Of a DNA stretch of 64,000 bases, positions 1 through 7,106 are shown piece by piece; positions within the stretch are counted from its first letter, which is position 1, and the number at the start of each line of letters is the position of its first letter. Below the pieces are notes generated by a model. It worked only from the letters and a program-made list of their open reading frames with translations. It did not search any database and was not told the origin of the DNA. Source of the stretch: Enterococcus sp. DIV0660C (GTDB lineage Bacteria; Bacillota; Bacilli; Lactobacillales; Enterococcaceae). A program made the position numbers and the translations under genes. The DNA lies in assembly GCF_017316125.1 (NCBI RefSeq), contig NZ_JAFLWA010000017.1, positions 1 through 64,000 on the forward strand, read 5' to 3'.

Positions 1-371
1 GTTTCAACTGATGGAGTTTCTTGAACTGTTTCTGGAGCTGGAGCATGAGCGACTTCTTGAGTTGTATCGTGTTGCACAGGTTCGGCTTGAACTGCTTCTG
101 TTTGAGGAGCAACATAAGTTGTTGCTTGTTGCTCAGCAGTTGGGATAGTTAAAGTTTGACCTGCAAAAATCAGATTGATATCTGAAATTGAATTTGATTG
201 AGCAATTTGGTTAATCAAGGAGTTATCGCCAACATATTTTTGTGAAATAGTTGATAATGAATCGCCTGATTGAACAGTGTACGCTTCGTCTGCGTGTGTT
301 GTTGTTCCCATAAATAATGCAGCGCCGGCAGCCAGAGTTGTTCCTAATAGTACAGTTTTAAGTGATTTCAT
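1..371 (-). CDS. Secreted LysM-domain protein (C-terminus beyond the left edge)
   Basis: The first 123 codons of a secreted cell-wall protein are visible. A signal peptide (MKSLKTVLLGTTLAAGAALF, then a THADEA cleavage region) is followed at about residues 29-73 by one LysM domain, with YTVQSGDSLSTISQKYVGDN at its start and INLIFAGQTLTIP at its end. After that comes a Pro/Glu/Ala/Val-rich linker typical of enterococcal LysM proteins. LysM binds peptidoglycan GlcNAc. The catalytic or C-terminal domain lies outside the window, so whether this is a hydrolase cannot be decided. The start is the ATG at 369-371, with GAAGGAGAA about 10 nt upstream. It is transcribed divergently from the usp gene. 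Confidence 0.85.
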   Translation of the reverse strand, partial: MKSLKTVLLGTTLAAGAALFMGTTTHADEAYTVQSGDSLSTISQKYVGDNSLINQIAQSNSISDINLIFAGQTLTIPTAEQQATTYVAPQTEAVQAEPVQHDTTQEVAHAPAPETVQETPSVE

Positions 372-720
372 ATAATATATATTCTCCTTCGAATCATAAA
401 AGTTTTTGTTAAGTGTTTTTCAACATGGACATACTTTATCATGTGAAAAGATTTCATAGGTAAAAGATTGATGACACTTTGTAACAGAGTTGGGTTTTTT
501 GTAACAAAAATATTATCAAAAAATGTGGGTAAAATGAAAAAAAGCACATAAAGCAACCACAGCAATACTTTTCAGGAGAGAAAAATGAGAAAGTATGTTC
601 TGGTTTTTGTACGTAAAAAGGAAAAAAATTTGTTTTTAAAGGAATTTTTGAGAAAATAGTGCATATATTTTTGAAATCTAGTGGGTGATGATACAATAAA
701 AGAAAAGGGAGGCGGTTTCA
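372..720. other. Divergent intergenic region, LysM gene / usp
   Basis: 349 bp, very AT-rich, with no plausible gene; the overlapping minus-strand reading frames lack ribosome sites. A TACAAT -10 for usp lies at 692-697, with TTGAAA at 671-676 (15-bp spacer, so only moderate). Two TGTAAC hexamers at 480-485 and 500-505 are 20 bp apart. That is not the 11-bp period of a WalR box, so I do not call one. Confidence 0.4.
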
Positions 721-1155
721 ATGACTATCAATTACCAAAATATTTTAGTTGCTGTTGATGGATCGAAGCAATCAGAGAAAGCTTTTTCTGAAGCGCTATC
801 AATTGCCAAACAAAATCATGCAAGTTTATCTATTGTGTCGATTATCAATGAAGTTGAATTAACACACAGTGCGTACGCATTTTCAAAAATTTATGCAGAA
901 GAAAAAGAAGCAATTGAATTAGAAATGTTGAAAAAAATCAACGATGCAAAGGAGTACGGGATTGATTCGATCCATGCAGTGGTTGAAACCGGAGACCCTC
1001 GCGAACTGATCGGAACAGTTATTCCCAATAAAGAACAGATTGATTTGATTGTGATGGGGGCAACAGGGAAAGGAGCGATTCAACAAGCATTAGTTGGATC
1101 GACAACTTCTTTTGTAGTGACACATGCGCCGTGTAATGTTTTGGTAGTTAAATAA
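721..1155 (+). CDS. Universal stress protein, UspA family
   Basis: 144 aa, the usual length of a single-domain Usp. The N-terminal strand ILVAVDGS (Asp13) and the C-terminal ATP-binding signature G-x2-G-x9-G-S/T (Gly113, Gly116, Gly126-Ser-Thr) are intact, so this should be an ATP-binding, dimeric, cytoplasmic Usp rather than the non-binding subclass. The exact role of such proteins in enterococci is generally unknown; they accompany starvation and stress survival. The start ATG is preceded by GGGAGGCGG. It is followed 18 bp later by a small unknown gene that probably shares its transcript. Confidence 0.93.
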   Translation: MTINYQNILVAVDGSKQSEKAFSEALSIAKQNHASLSIVSIINEVELTHSAYAFSKIYAEEKEAIELEMLKKINDAKEYGIDSIHAVVETGDPRELIGTVIPNKEQIDLIVMGATGKGAIQQALVGSTTSFVVTHAPCNVLVVK

Positions 1156-1173
1156 GGAAAGCGGGTATGTAAA

Positions 1174-1482
1174 ATGGTTCAACCACAAGATGTAACGGCT
1201 CCTAAAGAAAAAATAAAAGTTTTGTCGATTATTGAAGATGTAACGAAGACCAAAAAAGGTTACTCAACAGCATTTGTAAAATGGAAGGACAAGAAAACGA
1301 TCGCTGTTCGGTGGGATGGAGATAATCGTTTAGATAAAGGATTTCCGGTGACTACGAATGGTTATCATCCATCGTGGTTTATTCTACCTGAGAGATTAGC
1401 TGCACTTTATAGTCAGGATTTCGTTCATACGCAGCAAGCTTTAGATGAACTGGAAGAATTTCTGCAAAAAAAGCAGAATTGA
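1174..1482 (+). CDS. Conserved hypothetical protein (102 aa)
   Basis: I do not recognise this protein. It is a soluble 102-residue product with a Lys-rich N-terminal half, an aromatic core (KWKDKKTIAVRWDGDNR, then GYHPSWFILPERLAAL) that looks like a compact beta-sheet fold, and an acidic helical tail ending in a poly-Gln/Lys segment. No signal peptide or membrane segment is present. It starts 18 bp after usp, behind AAAGCGGG, and the pair ends at the terminator near 1543, so co-transcription with usp is likely. Confidence 0.7.
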   Translation: MVQPQDVTAPKEKIKVLSIIEDVTKTKKGYSTAFVKWKDKKTIAVRWDGDNRLDKGFPVTTNGYHPSWFILPERLAALYSQDFVHTQQALDELEEFLQKKQN

Positions 1483-1494
1483 ATGAATAAACAC

Positions 1495-1524
1495 ACTTTT
1501 CTTCTATATTAATAGAAGAAAAGT
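1495..1524. repeat. Perfect 13-bp inverted repeat after the usp operon
   Basis: ACTTTTCTTCTAT and its exact complement are separated by 4 nt (ATTA). There is no T-tract on the plus side, so it is not a classical terminator. It lies immediately upstream of a true terminator and could be an RNA-end stabilising hairpin. Confidence 0.6.
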
Positions 1525-1542
1525 AATAAAAGAAAAGTGAGA

Positions 1543-1575
1543 ACGTGAGTTGTGAGAAACAATTCACGTTTTTTT
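1543..1575 (+). terminator. Rho-independent terminator of the usp operon
   Basis: An 11-bp stem (ACGTGAGTTGT pairing with ACAATTCACGT, one G-U) with a GAGAA loop is followed by seven T. Confidence 0.8.
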
Positions 1576-1580
1576 GCATA

Positions 1581-1609
1581 CAAAAACCAGCTAAGTAAAA
1601 TTAGCTGGT
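1581..1609 (-). terminator. Terminator of the 85-aa membrane protein gene
   Basis: The hairpin ACCAGCTAA...TTAGCTGGT (9 bp) is followed, read on the minus strand, by a run of T. It therefore serves the minus-strand gene at 1672-1929. Confidence 0.7.
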
Positions 1610-1671
1610 CAAGCAATCAGGCAAGATTTAAAAGGAACGTTCAACAAGCAAAATTTTTGCGTGTTACAACG

Positions 1672-1929
1672 TTAATTTTTTTTATTGTACAGAATAAACA
1701 ACCACACAATCAACAAAATAACTGAAATTGTAAGCCCCAAGACATACTTGCTTAACAAAGAAGTCGTCTCCCAATGGCGAATAGAAAAAATTTGGTAAGT
1801 GAAATAAGCGCTAGGGAGAGAAACAATCAGCACGGAGACTTTTTTTCTCGTCCAGCGGGTATAATAGAAAGTAATCAAAGCCATAGTAAAAAATGGAATG
1901 TAAAAGAATAGTTGACCCAAGATCAGCAT
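1672..1929 (-). CDS. Small integral membrane protein (85 aa), unknown
   Basis: This is an 85-residue protein with three predicted membrane helices (about residues 4-24, 31-50 and 60-81). A basic loop RWTRKKVS follows the first helix and the C-terminus is basic (NKKN). No family is recognised. It is preceded on the minus strand by a GGAGG site and has its own terminator, so it looks like a monocistronic gene convergent with the usp operon. Confidence 0.65.
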   Translation of the reverse strand: MLILGQLFFYIPFFTMALITFYYTRWTRKKVSVLIVSLPSAYFTYQIFSIRHWETTSLLSKYVLGLTISVILLIVWLFILYNKKN

Positions 1930-2034
1930 GGTAAGCCTCCTATATCAAAATAAGCCCATGTTACAAAATAACATGTCAAGTTGAATGGTGCAAGCTTATT
2001 TGTGAAGAGCACACAATAAATTCGCTCTTTGATT

Positions 2035-2063
2035 TTGATTGTCTCGTAAATTCCTGATATAAT
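2035..2063 (+). promoter_or_regulatory. Sigma-A promoter for the two small orphan genes
   Basis: TTGATT (2035-2040), a 17-bp spacer, then consensus TATAAT (2058-2063). Transcription would begin near 2070, which excludes the TTG at 2069 as the translation start of the next gene. Confidence 0.75.
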
Positions 2064-2092
2064 CGAACTTGAAAGAGAGGATGAAAATTTTC

Positions 2093-2356
2093 ATGGACCA
2101 TGTGATATTAGAAATTGACTTACATTTAGTAAATAATATACGAGTGATTTATTATGTTGTCAGTAACAGTGTAGAAAAACGTGTGTTGACGAATAAAATC
2201 AATGGTATTTTAAGTAAAAAAGAGGTTCATCGCTTTAATAATGGCGAAGAAGAATTTTATAGTATTCCGGTTGAAAAAATCATCTACACAACGGTGAAAG
2301 TCAGAAAAGATTTGGATACGAAAAAAAGTTATGAACCAATTTTTACTACGTATTAA
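2093..2356 (+). CDS. Hypothetical protein (87 aa)
   Basis: I do not recognise the family. The product is soluble, beta-rich and then basic (DHVILEIDLHLVNNIRVIYYVV at the N-terminus, a Lys/Glu-rich middle, FTTY at the end). I place the start at the ATG at 2093 because AGAGAGG lies upstream of it. The ATG at 2081 would sit directly on that site, and a further in-frame TTG at 2069 is at the predicted transcription start. It forms a two-gene unit with the next reading frame (17-bp gap). Base composition is AT-rich like the neighbouring restriction-modification genes. Confidence 0.6.
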   Translation: MDHVILEIDLHLVNNIRVIYYVVSNSVEKRVLTNKINGILSKKEVHRFNNGEEEFYSIPVEKIIYTTVKVRKDLDTKKSYEPIFTTY

Positions 2357-2373
2357 TGATGGAGGAAGAAAGA

Positions 2374-2562
2374 ATGAATCCATATGATGAACAAATCCAA
2401 GCATTGATTGCTGGAGAAATTGAAAAAATCGAAGTCAAACGTGAGGAGGTAATGACCTTTCGTGATGCTTGGCTAAAGTTGGAAGATCGCAAATATGTGG
2501 TTGGAAAAGCCTCTTTGAATGGAAATGTTACCTATCACTATGATCCAACACGCTTATATTAA
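2374..2562 (+). CDS. Hypothetical protein (62 aa)
   Basis: A small acidic-to-basic soluble protein, family not recognised. The helical N-terminal half (MNPYDEQIQALIAGEIEKIE and onward) is followed by a YVVGKASLNGNVTYHYDP beta segment. The start at 2374 is chosen over the ATG at 2356 because GGAGGAAGA precedes it at good spacing. It lies 17 bp downstream of the 87-aa gene and is probably translated from the same mRNA. Confidence 0.65.
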   Translation: MNPYDEQIQALIAGEIEKIEVKREEVMTFRDAWLKLEDRKYVVGKASLNGNVTYHYDPTRLY

Positions 2563-2763
2563 CAAAATGATAAAAAAGCTAGACTAAAAGTGTTTAATAG
2601 GCGAAAATAATCCTTGTAAATGAAATTTATAACGAGATTATTTAGCCTTTTTGTGTGCAGTTTTCAATTAAAAACGTTTATTCTATACCTAATTTAGCAA
2701 TCATTTTGGTAAAAAAATCAATCGTTCGTGTTACAATACGGCTATTATGGTGGGGGGAATCAT

Positions 2764-4473
2764 ATGGAAACATCGATCTCTAAGGCTACAATCAGAAATT
2801 GGCAAAGGCTGTCGACTGAAAAAGATACTAGACTAAAGTCTCGTGCAAATAAAACTTTATCTGAGAAGTACATTGTTCCTGTTGAGTATTATCAACGTCC
2901 GAAAAATAAATACTTTTCATCAGAAATCGTAGATATGATGAAGACGGAGCAATTAACGATAGCGAGTGTTGTTTATCAAATAGCTTGTGAGTTATTATCA
3001 AATGCTGGAATCTTAAAACATCAACATGTAAAGAAGGTTTTAGATGAGTTCAAAAGGAATAACGAATTATCAGAGGTAACCTTTCAGCTCACTATTCCAG
3101 ATGATGAACGAGATATTCTAGGAATCACTTATCAGAGTTTATTGGTAGAAGGCGAAAAAAATAAAAAAGGGTCCTATTATACACCTGAAAATGTCGTTGA
3201 GGAAATGACCAAGAAAATTGATCTCAAAGAAAAGGTTATTCTAGATCCTTGTTGTGGAAGTGGCTCTTTTTTGTTGAGTATTCCTTGTGAAGACCCACGG
3301 CGATTAGTAGGATTTGATAATGATGAAATCGCTGTTTTTATCACAAAAATCAATCTGTTATTGAAATTTAAAAATTTAGAGTTTGAGCCACAAGTATATG
3401 TACGTGATTTTTTAAATGATCAGCTTTCTGATTTTGCAAATAAATTTGACTATATCATTACCAATCCTCCTTGGGGAGCATTGCCCAAAGGATTTAAGAA
3501 TACTGAAATCAATTCAAAAGAAACTTTCTCTCATTTCCTTGTCCATTCAAAAAAATTCCTCAAAAAAAATGGTTGTTTGATCTATTTATTGCCAGAGTCA
3601 TTTTTGAATGTCAAAACACATAAAGATTTGAGACTCTATGTTTTAAATAACTATGAAATTAAGAATATCCATGTTTATGACAAACTTTTTGCAGGCGTGA
3701 CAACGAAGTATATTAGCATTCAACTAGAGCTGGGAAAACAGCATGATTTGATCGAAGTATATCGTGGAGAGCGCTCTTGGAAAGTCTTGATTGACGCATT
3801 TTATCAAACAGAAAATTACAATTACAACTTAATAGCTGTGGAAGATTATCACTTGATTGAAAAAATAAAAGAAAAGAAAAACTTTGATTTGAAAGAGAGT
3901 GAATGGGCCTTAGGAATTGTAACAGGGGATAACAAAAATAAATTGAAAAATAACATGGATTCTGGTTTGGAGCCAATTTATACAGGAAAAGAAATTACAG
4001 CGTATCAATTATTAGCTCCTAAAAAATTTATACGTTATGATCGAGAAAATTTTCAGCAAGTAGCAAAAGATGAAATCTATCGAGCAAAAGAAAAATTAGT
4101 CTATAAATTTATTTCTAAAAAACTTGTATTTGCCTATGATAAAGAGGGTTCACTGTTTTTAAATAGTGCAAATATCTTAATTCCAAATACGAAAAATGCT
4201 TCAATCAAAACAATTATGGCTCTTTTGAATTCAACACTCTATGCATATATTTATACTTGTTTGTTTGGGGAAATTAAAATTTTGCGAGGAAACTTAGAAG
4301 AACTACCATTTCCTAAAATCAGTACGAAACAGGATAATGAAATCAGTGATCTTGTAGCTAACTATTTAGAAAAGCAAGATCCAATGATATTGAGAAAACT
4401 TGATAAGGTAATTTATCAGTTGTTCGATTTAACACCAAAAGAGATCCAGTTAGTTGAAAAAACATTCGCGTAA
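2764..4473 (+). CDS. Type II N6-adenine DNA methyltransferase
   Basis: The 569-aa modification subunit of a restriction system. It transfers a methyl group from S-adenosylmethionine to adenine. Motif X GSYYTP (136-141), the SAM-binding motif DPCCGSGSF (161-169) and catalytic NPPW (234-237) occur in the gamma-class order, as in TaqI/Eco57I-type enzymes. The C-terminal about 250 residues would be the target-recognition domain. A long N-terminal helical extension (1-130) is present. The start at 2764 follows GGTGGGGGG; an earlier in-frame ATG at 2728 has no ribosome site. It is convergent with a nuclease gene across one shared terminator. The gene is AT-rich compared with core neighbours, suggesting acquisition. 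Confidence 0.9.
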   Translation: METSISKATIRNWQRLSTEKDTRLKSRANKTLSEKYIVPVEYYQRPKNKYFSSEIVDMMKTEQLTIASVVYQIACELLSNAGILKHQHVKKVLDEFKRNNELSEVTFQLTIPDDERDILGITYQSLLVEGEKNKKGSYYTPENVVEEMTKKIDLKEKVILDPCCGSGSFLLSIPCEDPRRLVGFDNDEIAVFITKINLLLKFKNLEFEPQVYVRDFLNDQLSDFANKFDYIITNPPWGALPKGFKNTEINSKETFSHFLVHSKKFLKKNGCLIYLLPESFLNVKTHKDLRLYVLNNYEIKNIHVYDKLFAGVTTKYISIQLELGKQHDLIEVYRGERSWKVLIDAFYQTENYNYNLIAVEDYHLIEKIKEKKNFDLKESEWALGIVTGDNKNKLKNNMDSGLEPIYTGKEITAYQLLAPKKFIRYDRENFQQVAKDEIYRAKEKLVYKFISKKLVFAYDKEGSLFLNSANILIPNTKNASIKTIMALLNSTLYAYIYTCLFGEIKILRGNLEELPFPKISTKQDNEISDLVANYLEKQDPMILRKLDKVIYQLFDLTPKEIQLVEKTFA

Positions 4474-4509
4474 AAAAGACCACCAAATTTTTTTGGTGGT
4501 CTTTTTTTG
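4472..4509. terminator. Bidirectional terminator between methylase and endonuclease
   Basis: The hairpin GACCACCAAA...TTTGGTGGTC is flanked by an A-run on the left and a T-run on the right, so it can end both convergent genes. Confidence 0.88.
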
Positions 4510-4536
4510 ATGTAAACAGATGCTTTTATCTAGCAA

Positions 4537-5085
4537 TTAAATTTGATAAAAAATATCATAGAGTTCTTCATAAGTAAGCCAACGAACGAAATGATTTTTA
4601 AAATGATAATCCATCGTACCTTGGTTGATATGAAACTGCCCCTCACCGATATTTCCACGATGCTGTTTATTAGAATAGTTTTGAATCATTTGGATTTGGT
4701 CTGTTTTCGCCTCGAAAATGGCAATTTGATCTTCAAAAAAGAGACCATAAATCAAGTAATGAAATTCATTAGGTTTTACTTGTTGGATATTACAATCGAA
4801 TAGTGCGCCATTGAGAACGTCTTGAAAGCTGATCATTCTCCGTTCGATTGTCGCATTCAAAATTTCCTTAATGATATTTTGAGGAGTGATTTTTTGCTTG
4901 TTTTGAGAAAGAACAGTTGAAAACTTTACTTCATAGTTGATCTTGTCTTTACATAGATCATAATTGAGTGCAGTGGACATATCCAAAGCATAAATATTTT
5001 TGATCATTAGTTCTGCAACCGTACCAAATCGCCGAGTTTTAAGCGAAAAAATACCATCTCTGAAATCCTCAATGTGCTTTTCCAT
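4537..5085 (-). CDS. Putative Type II restriction endonuclease partner
   Basis: A 182-aa soluble protein encoded tail-to-tail with the adenine methyltransferase. It contains a plausible PD-(D/E)xK nuclease core: Glu25 in the helix TVAELMIKN, then Asp43/Asp47 in NYDLCKDKINYEVK with the E-x-K motif at Glu52-Val-Lys54. Its length suits a small Type II enzyme. I cannot assign the recognition site. The evidence is the catalytic motif plus the adjacent methylase, not recognised overall similarity. No controller (C) protein gene is visible. The start ATG at 5083-5085 is preceded by GAAAGGAAC. Confidence 0.7.
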   Translation of the reverse strand: MEKHIEDFRDGIFSLKTRRFGTVAELMIKNIYALDMSTALNYDLCKDKINYEVKFSTVLSQNKQKITPQNIIKEILNATIERRMISFQDVLNGALFDCNIQQVKPNEFHYLIYGLFFEDQIAIFEAKTDQIQMIQNYSNKQHRGNIGEGQFHINQGTMDYHFKNHFVRWLTYEELYDIFYQI

Positions 5086-5248
5086 AAATTTGTTCCTTTC
5101 AAAATCAATTCTATGTTAGCAAAATAAACAAGAAACGTATCAAATTGTTTATTTTACTTGCCATCTGATGCAGTAAAATAGCTTCTGTAGGTAATCTATG
5201 TCAGAAAAATCTTCAATGGATGTGCTTTATTTGTAGGAGAACTGTTTT
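5086..5248. other. Upstream region of the endonuclease gene
   Basis: 163 bp without a gene. It carries the endonuclease promoter region and ends at the truncated edge of the 119-bp repeat array, where a partial unit (CTCAAAAC on the repeat strand) precedes 5252. Confidence 0.4.
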
Positions 5249-5619
5249 GAGCCACAACCTTATTCACGGTGTTCCCCAAGCAACTCCTCCATATAGCTTG
5301 CACCCTCGCAAAATAGGAGAAGCTATTTTGAATGGTCGCTCGCTATCTAGTCGGAGCTGACCGCTTGGAACCACAACCTTATTCACGGTGTTCCCCAAGC
5401 AACTCCTCCATATAGCTTACACCCTCGCAAAATAGGAGAAGCTATTTTGGATGGTCGCTCGCTATCTAGTCGGAGCTGACCGCTTGGAGCCACAACCTTA
5501 TTCACGGTGTTCCCCAAGCAACTCCTCCATATAGCTTACACCCTCGCAAAATAGGAGAAGCTATTTTGGATGGTCGCTCGCTATCTAGTCGGAGCTGACC
5601 GCTTGGAACCACAACCTTT
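5249..5619 (-). repeat. Three tandem copies of a 119-bp structured intergenic repeat (locus A)
   Basis: Units start (as CCACAACC on the plus strand) at 5252, 5371, 5490 and 5609, an exact 119-bp period, and differ at only a few bases. In the minus orientation each unit runs GGTTGTGG, then an imperfect hairpin whose outer helix is CCAAGC/GCTTGG, whose middle helix is ATAGC/GCTAT and whose tip is CAAAATAG/CTATTTTG, ending in GGGAACACCGT. The array begins 1 nt after the stop codon of the gene at 5618-5803 and reads in the same direction. Homologous copies occur near 11900-12134, 38303 and 45650-45798. Confidence 0.93.
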
Positions 5620-5803
5620 ATTTAAACAAACTTTTGATTTTATCAGTGATACCATCAACATCGATATCTTTCAAAAGGTTTTTTGCTTGCTCAACATAGT
5701 TGCCAAGTTCATCCTTATGGTCTTCGATAAATTGTTTTGCTTCGTCTAAGTTTCCTTCATTAACCATTTCTTTTACTTTTGCAATTAATTCGTCTTTATT
5801 CAT
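5618..5803 (-). CDS. Small helical hypothetical protein (61 aa)
   Basis: A 61-residue, highly charged, all-helical soluble protein (MNKDELIAKVKEMVNEGNLD at the N-terminus; KIKSLFK at the end), family not recognised. A strong AAAGGATGGG site precedes the ATG. Its stop codon is almost fused to the 119-bp repeat array. No separate terminator is present, so the repeat hairpins would form the 3' end of its mRNA. Confidence 0.7.
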   Translation of the reverse strand: MNKDELIAKVKEMVNEGNLDEAKQFIEDHKDELGNYVEQAKNLLKDIDVDGITDKIKSLFK

Positions 5804-6041
5804 TTTGTCCCATCCTTTATAGTTATTAAAAAGTAACGAATAACAATATAAAATGCTTTTAATATCATGTTCAGATTACTTTTACATTATTAGTTTATCA
5901 GATAATAAGTTTTTTTTACATAATAGTTGTTATGAAATTTGACTGCATTGCTAAAGTATGAGAGAAAACTCATTCCTAGGTCGGAGGTTTCTGTTTTCTG
6001 TTTCTAGTTATAATAAATGCAATAACATAGGAGGTAGGAAA
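5804..6041. promoter_or_regulatory. Divergent promoter region, 61-aa gene / yxeA-like gene
   Basis: AT-rich region of 238 bp. A consensus TATAAT at 6009-6014 is the likely -10 for the rightward gene; no convincing -35 is seen. The reading frame that starts at 5958 is only an upstream extension of the gene at 6042 and overlaps this promoter. Confidence 0.5.
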
Positions 6042-6413
6042 ATGAAAGTAGTTAAATTTTTTGTAGGAATTATTCTGATTGGCGGGTTAAGTTTGTTTGG
6101 ATTAAAGATGTATACGGCAAACCAACATGGTGAATTTGCTGGTATAGCGGATCAACTGAATCCGTTGGTAACAGAAGGAGAAGTTTATGTAAAAACAAAA
6201 AAACCAGATTCTGTTAATAGTTACGGAACAGCAACCTATGTTCAGGAAGCGGCAGATGAAAACGGAAAAAAACGAATCGTTGAATTCAACGGACTTGGCG
6301 TGTTAAAAGAAGAGCGTTATTTGAAGTTGAAAAATAAAGGTGCGCATGTTGAAACATACGAAGAAGTCGAAAAAAGCAAAGTTCCTGAAAAAGCATTAGC
6401 ACTTATTGGATAA
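6042..6413 (+). CDS. YxeA-family (DUF1093) secreted or anchored protein
   Basis: A 123-aa protein with an N-terminal signal anchor (MKVVKFFVGIILIGGLSLFG) and an extracytoplasmic small beta-barrel domain of the YxeA type: EGEVYVKTKKPDSVNSYGTA, then YVQEAADENGKKRIVEF and LGVLKEERYLKLKNKG. The molecular function of this family is unknown; in Bacillus yxeA-type genes often lie near cell-envelope stress genes. The start at 6042 follows an excellent ATAGGAGGTAGG site and a TATAAT; the longer frame from 5958 would include the promoter. It is followed at once by a terminator, hence monocistronic. Confidence 0.8.
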   Translation: MKVVKFFVGIILIGGLSLFGLKMYTANQHGEFAGIADQLNPLVTEGEVYVKTKKPDSVNSYGTATYVQEAADENGKKRIVEFNGLGVLKEERYLKLKNKGAHVETYEEVEKSKVPEKALALIG

Positions 6414-6427
6414 TGAACATAAAAATA

Positions 6428-6462
6428 AAAAGGAGTTGCGACAAACGACGCAACTCCTTTTT
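6428..6462 (+). terminator. Terminator of the yxeA-like gene
   Basis: AAAAGGAGTTGCG pairs with CGCAACTCCTTTT around a short loop and ends in a T-run. The A-run on the other side makes it potentially bidirectional. Confidence 0.85.
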
Positions 6463-6490
6463 AAAATGATCATAAAATATAAACCCAGAA

Positions 6491-6563
6491 TTGGGATGGT
6501 AGGGTTCGAACCTGCAATTGCTTGATTCAGAGTCAAGTGCCTTACCAGTTTGGCTACATCCCA
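6491..6563 (-). tRNA. tRNA-Gln (anticodon CUG)
   Basis: A 73-nt cloverleaf on the minus strand: acceptor TGGGATG/CATCCCA, D-stem GCC/GGC, anticodon stem CTTGA/TCAAG with loop CTCTGAA (anticodon CTG, reading CAG), and TTCGAAC T-loop. The discriminator base is A and CCA is not encoded. The T-stem GCAGG/CCTAC has one C-A mismatch (pair 50-64), unusual in a healthy tRNA. It is a lone tRNA, not part of a cluster. Many low-GC Gram-positives read both Gln codons with a UUG tRNA, so this is probably an accessory isoacceptor. Confidence 0.85.
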
Positions 6564-6626
6564 ATGACTCCATGCAAATTTATGTTAGCACTTATTAAGA
6601 AAAACGCAACTAATTTAACTTGTTCG

Positions 6627-7040
6627 TTACTTATTTTTTTTGACTCGTTCGATTCGACGTTCGATTTTTCTAACCAGACTAGATGGTAAACCTGTTATTT
6701 CGGCCACAGAAATAGTTGAAGAAAGAAGTTTTAATTCAAGGGATAGTTCGTTTTTCAAATGGTAGATATTTGCTAAACGCTCAACATATTCAAAGTGCGT
6801 ATATTCAGTTTGTAAAATCAAAAATTTCAGGATGTCAATTGCTTTTTCAAAATCTTGTTCAGCATAATACGCCAAAGCTTGACGATATAATTTGATCTCC
6901 AATTGATTCAATGAAGAAGGACGGTGACGATTTGTCCATTCATTAACGGAAACTTTTCCCTGAACATTACCAGAATCATCACGTACAAAAATGATTGGAA
7001 TTTCATTTGGATTCGGTTTTTTTTGATTGAATCTTTCCAT
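6627..7040 (-). CDS. TPR-like hypothetical protein (137 aa)
   Basis: A soluble 137-aa protein. The N-terminal beta segment (NEIPIIFVRDDSGNVQGKVS) is followed by helical hairpins resembling tetratricopeptide repeats (LYRQALAYYAEQDFEKAIDI, then YVERLANIYHLKNELSLELK), and the C-terminus is very basic. This suggests a protein-protein scaffold; no named family is recognised. The ATG has a very strong AAGGAGGAGG site. It lies downstream of, and codirectional with, the C39-like protease gene (66-bp gap), so they may share a transcript. Confidence 0.65.
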   Translation of the reverse strand: MERFNQKKPNPNEIPIIFVRDDSGNVQGKVSVNEWTNRHRPSSLNQLEIKLYRQALAYYAEQDFEKAIDILKFLILQTEYTHFEYVERLANIYHLKNELSLELKLLSSTISVAEITGLPSSLVRKIERRIERVKKNK

Positions 7041-7106
7041 GATGATGCCTCCTCCTTCAAACTAGAATCTTCTTGTCTAAAGTATATGTCATTCTCTGAA
7101 AGAACG

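Noticed and set aside
480-505. TGTAAC pair as a WalR box for the LysM gene
   Set aside because: The two hexamers are 20 bp apart, not the required 11-bp period.
454-696. Minus-strand 65- and 80-codon frames between the LysM gene and usp
   Set aside because: Very AT-rich, Phe/Ile-loaded translations without ribosome sites, overlapping the usp promoter.
4543-4803. 86-codon plus-strand frame inside the endonuclease gene
   Set aside because: Antisense shadow of the nuclease reading frame, with no ribosome site or promoter.
5249-5619. Tandem array as a CRISPR
   Set aside because: Units are 119 bp, contiguous and nearly identical over their full length. There are no variable spacers and no cas genes.
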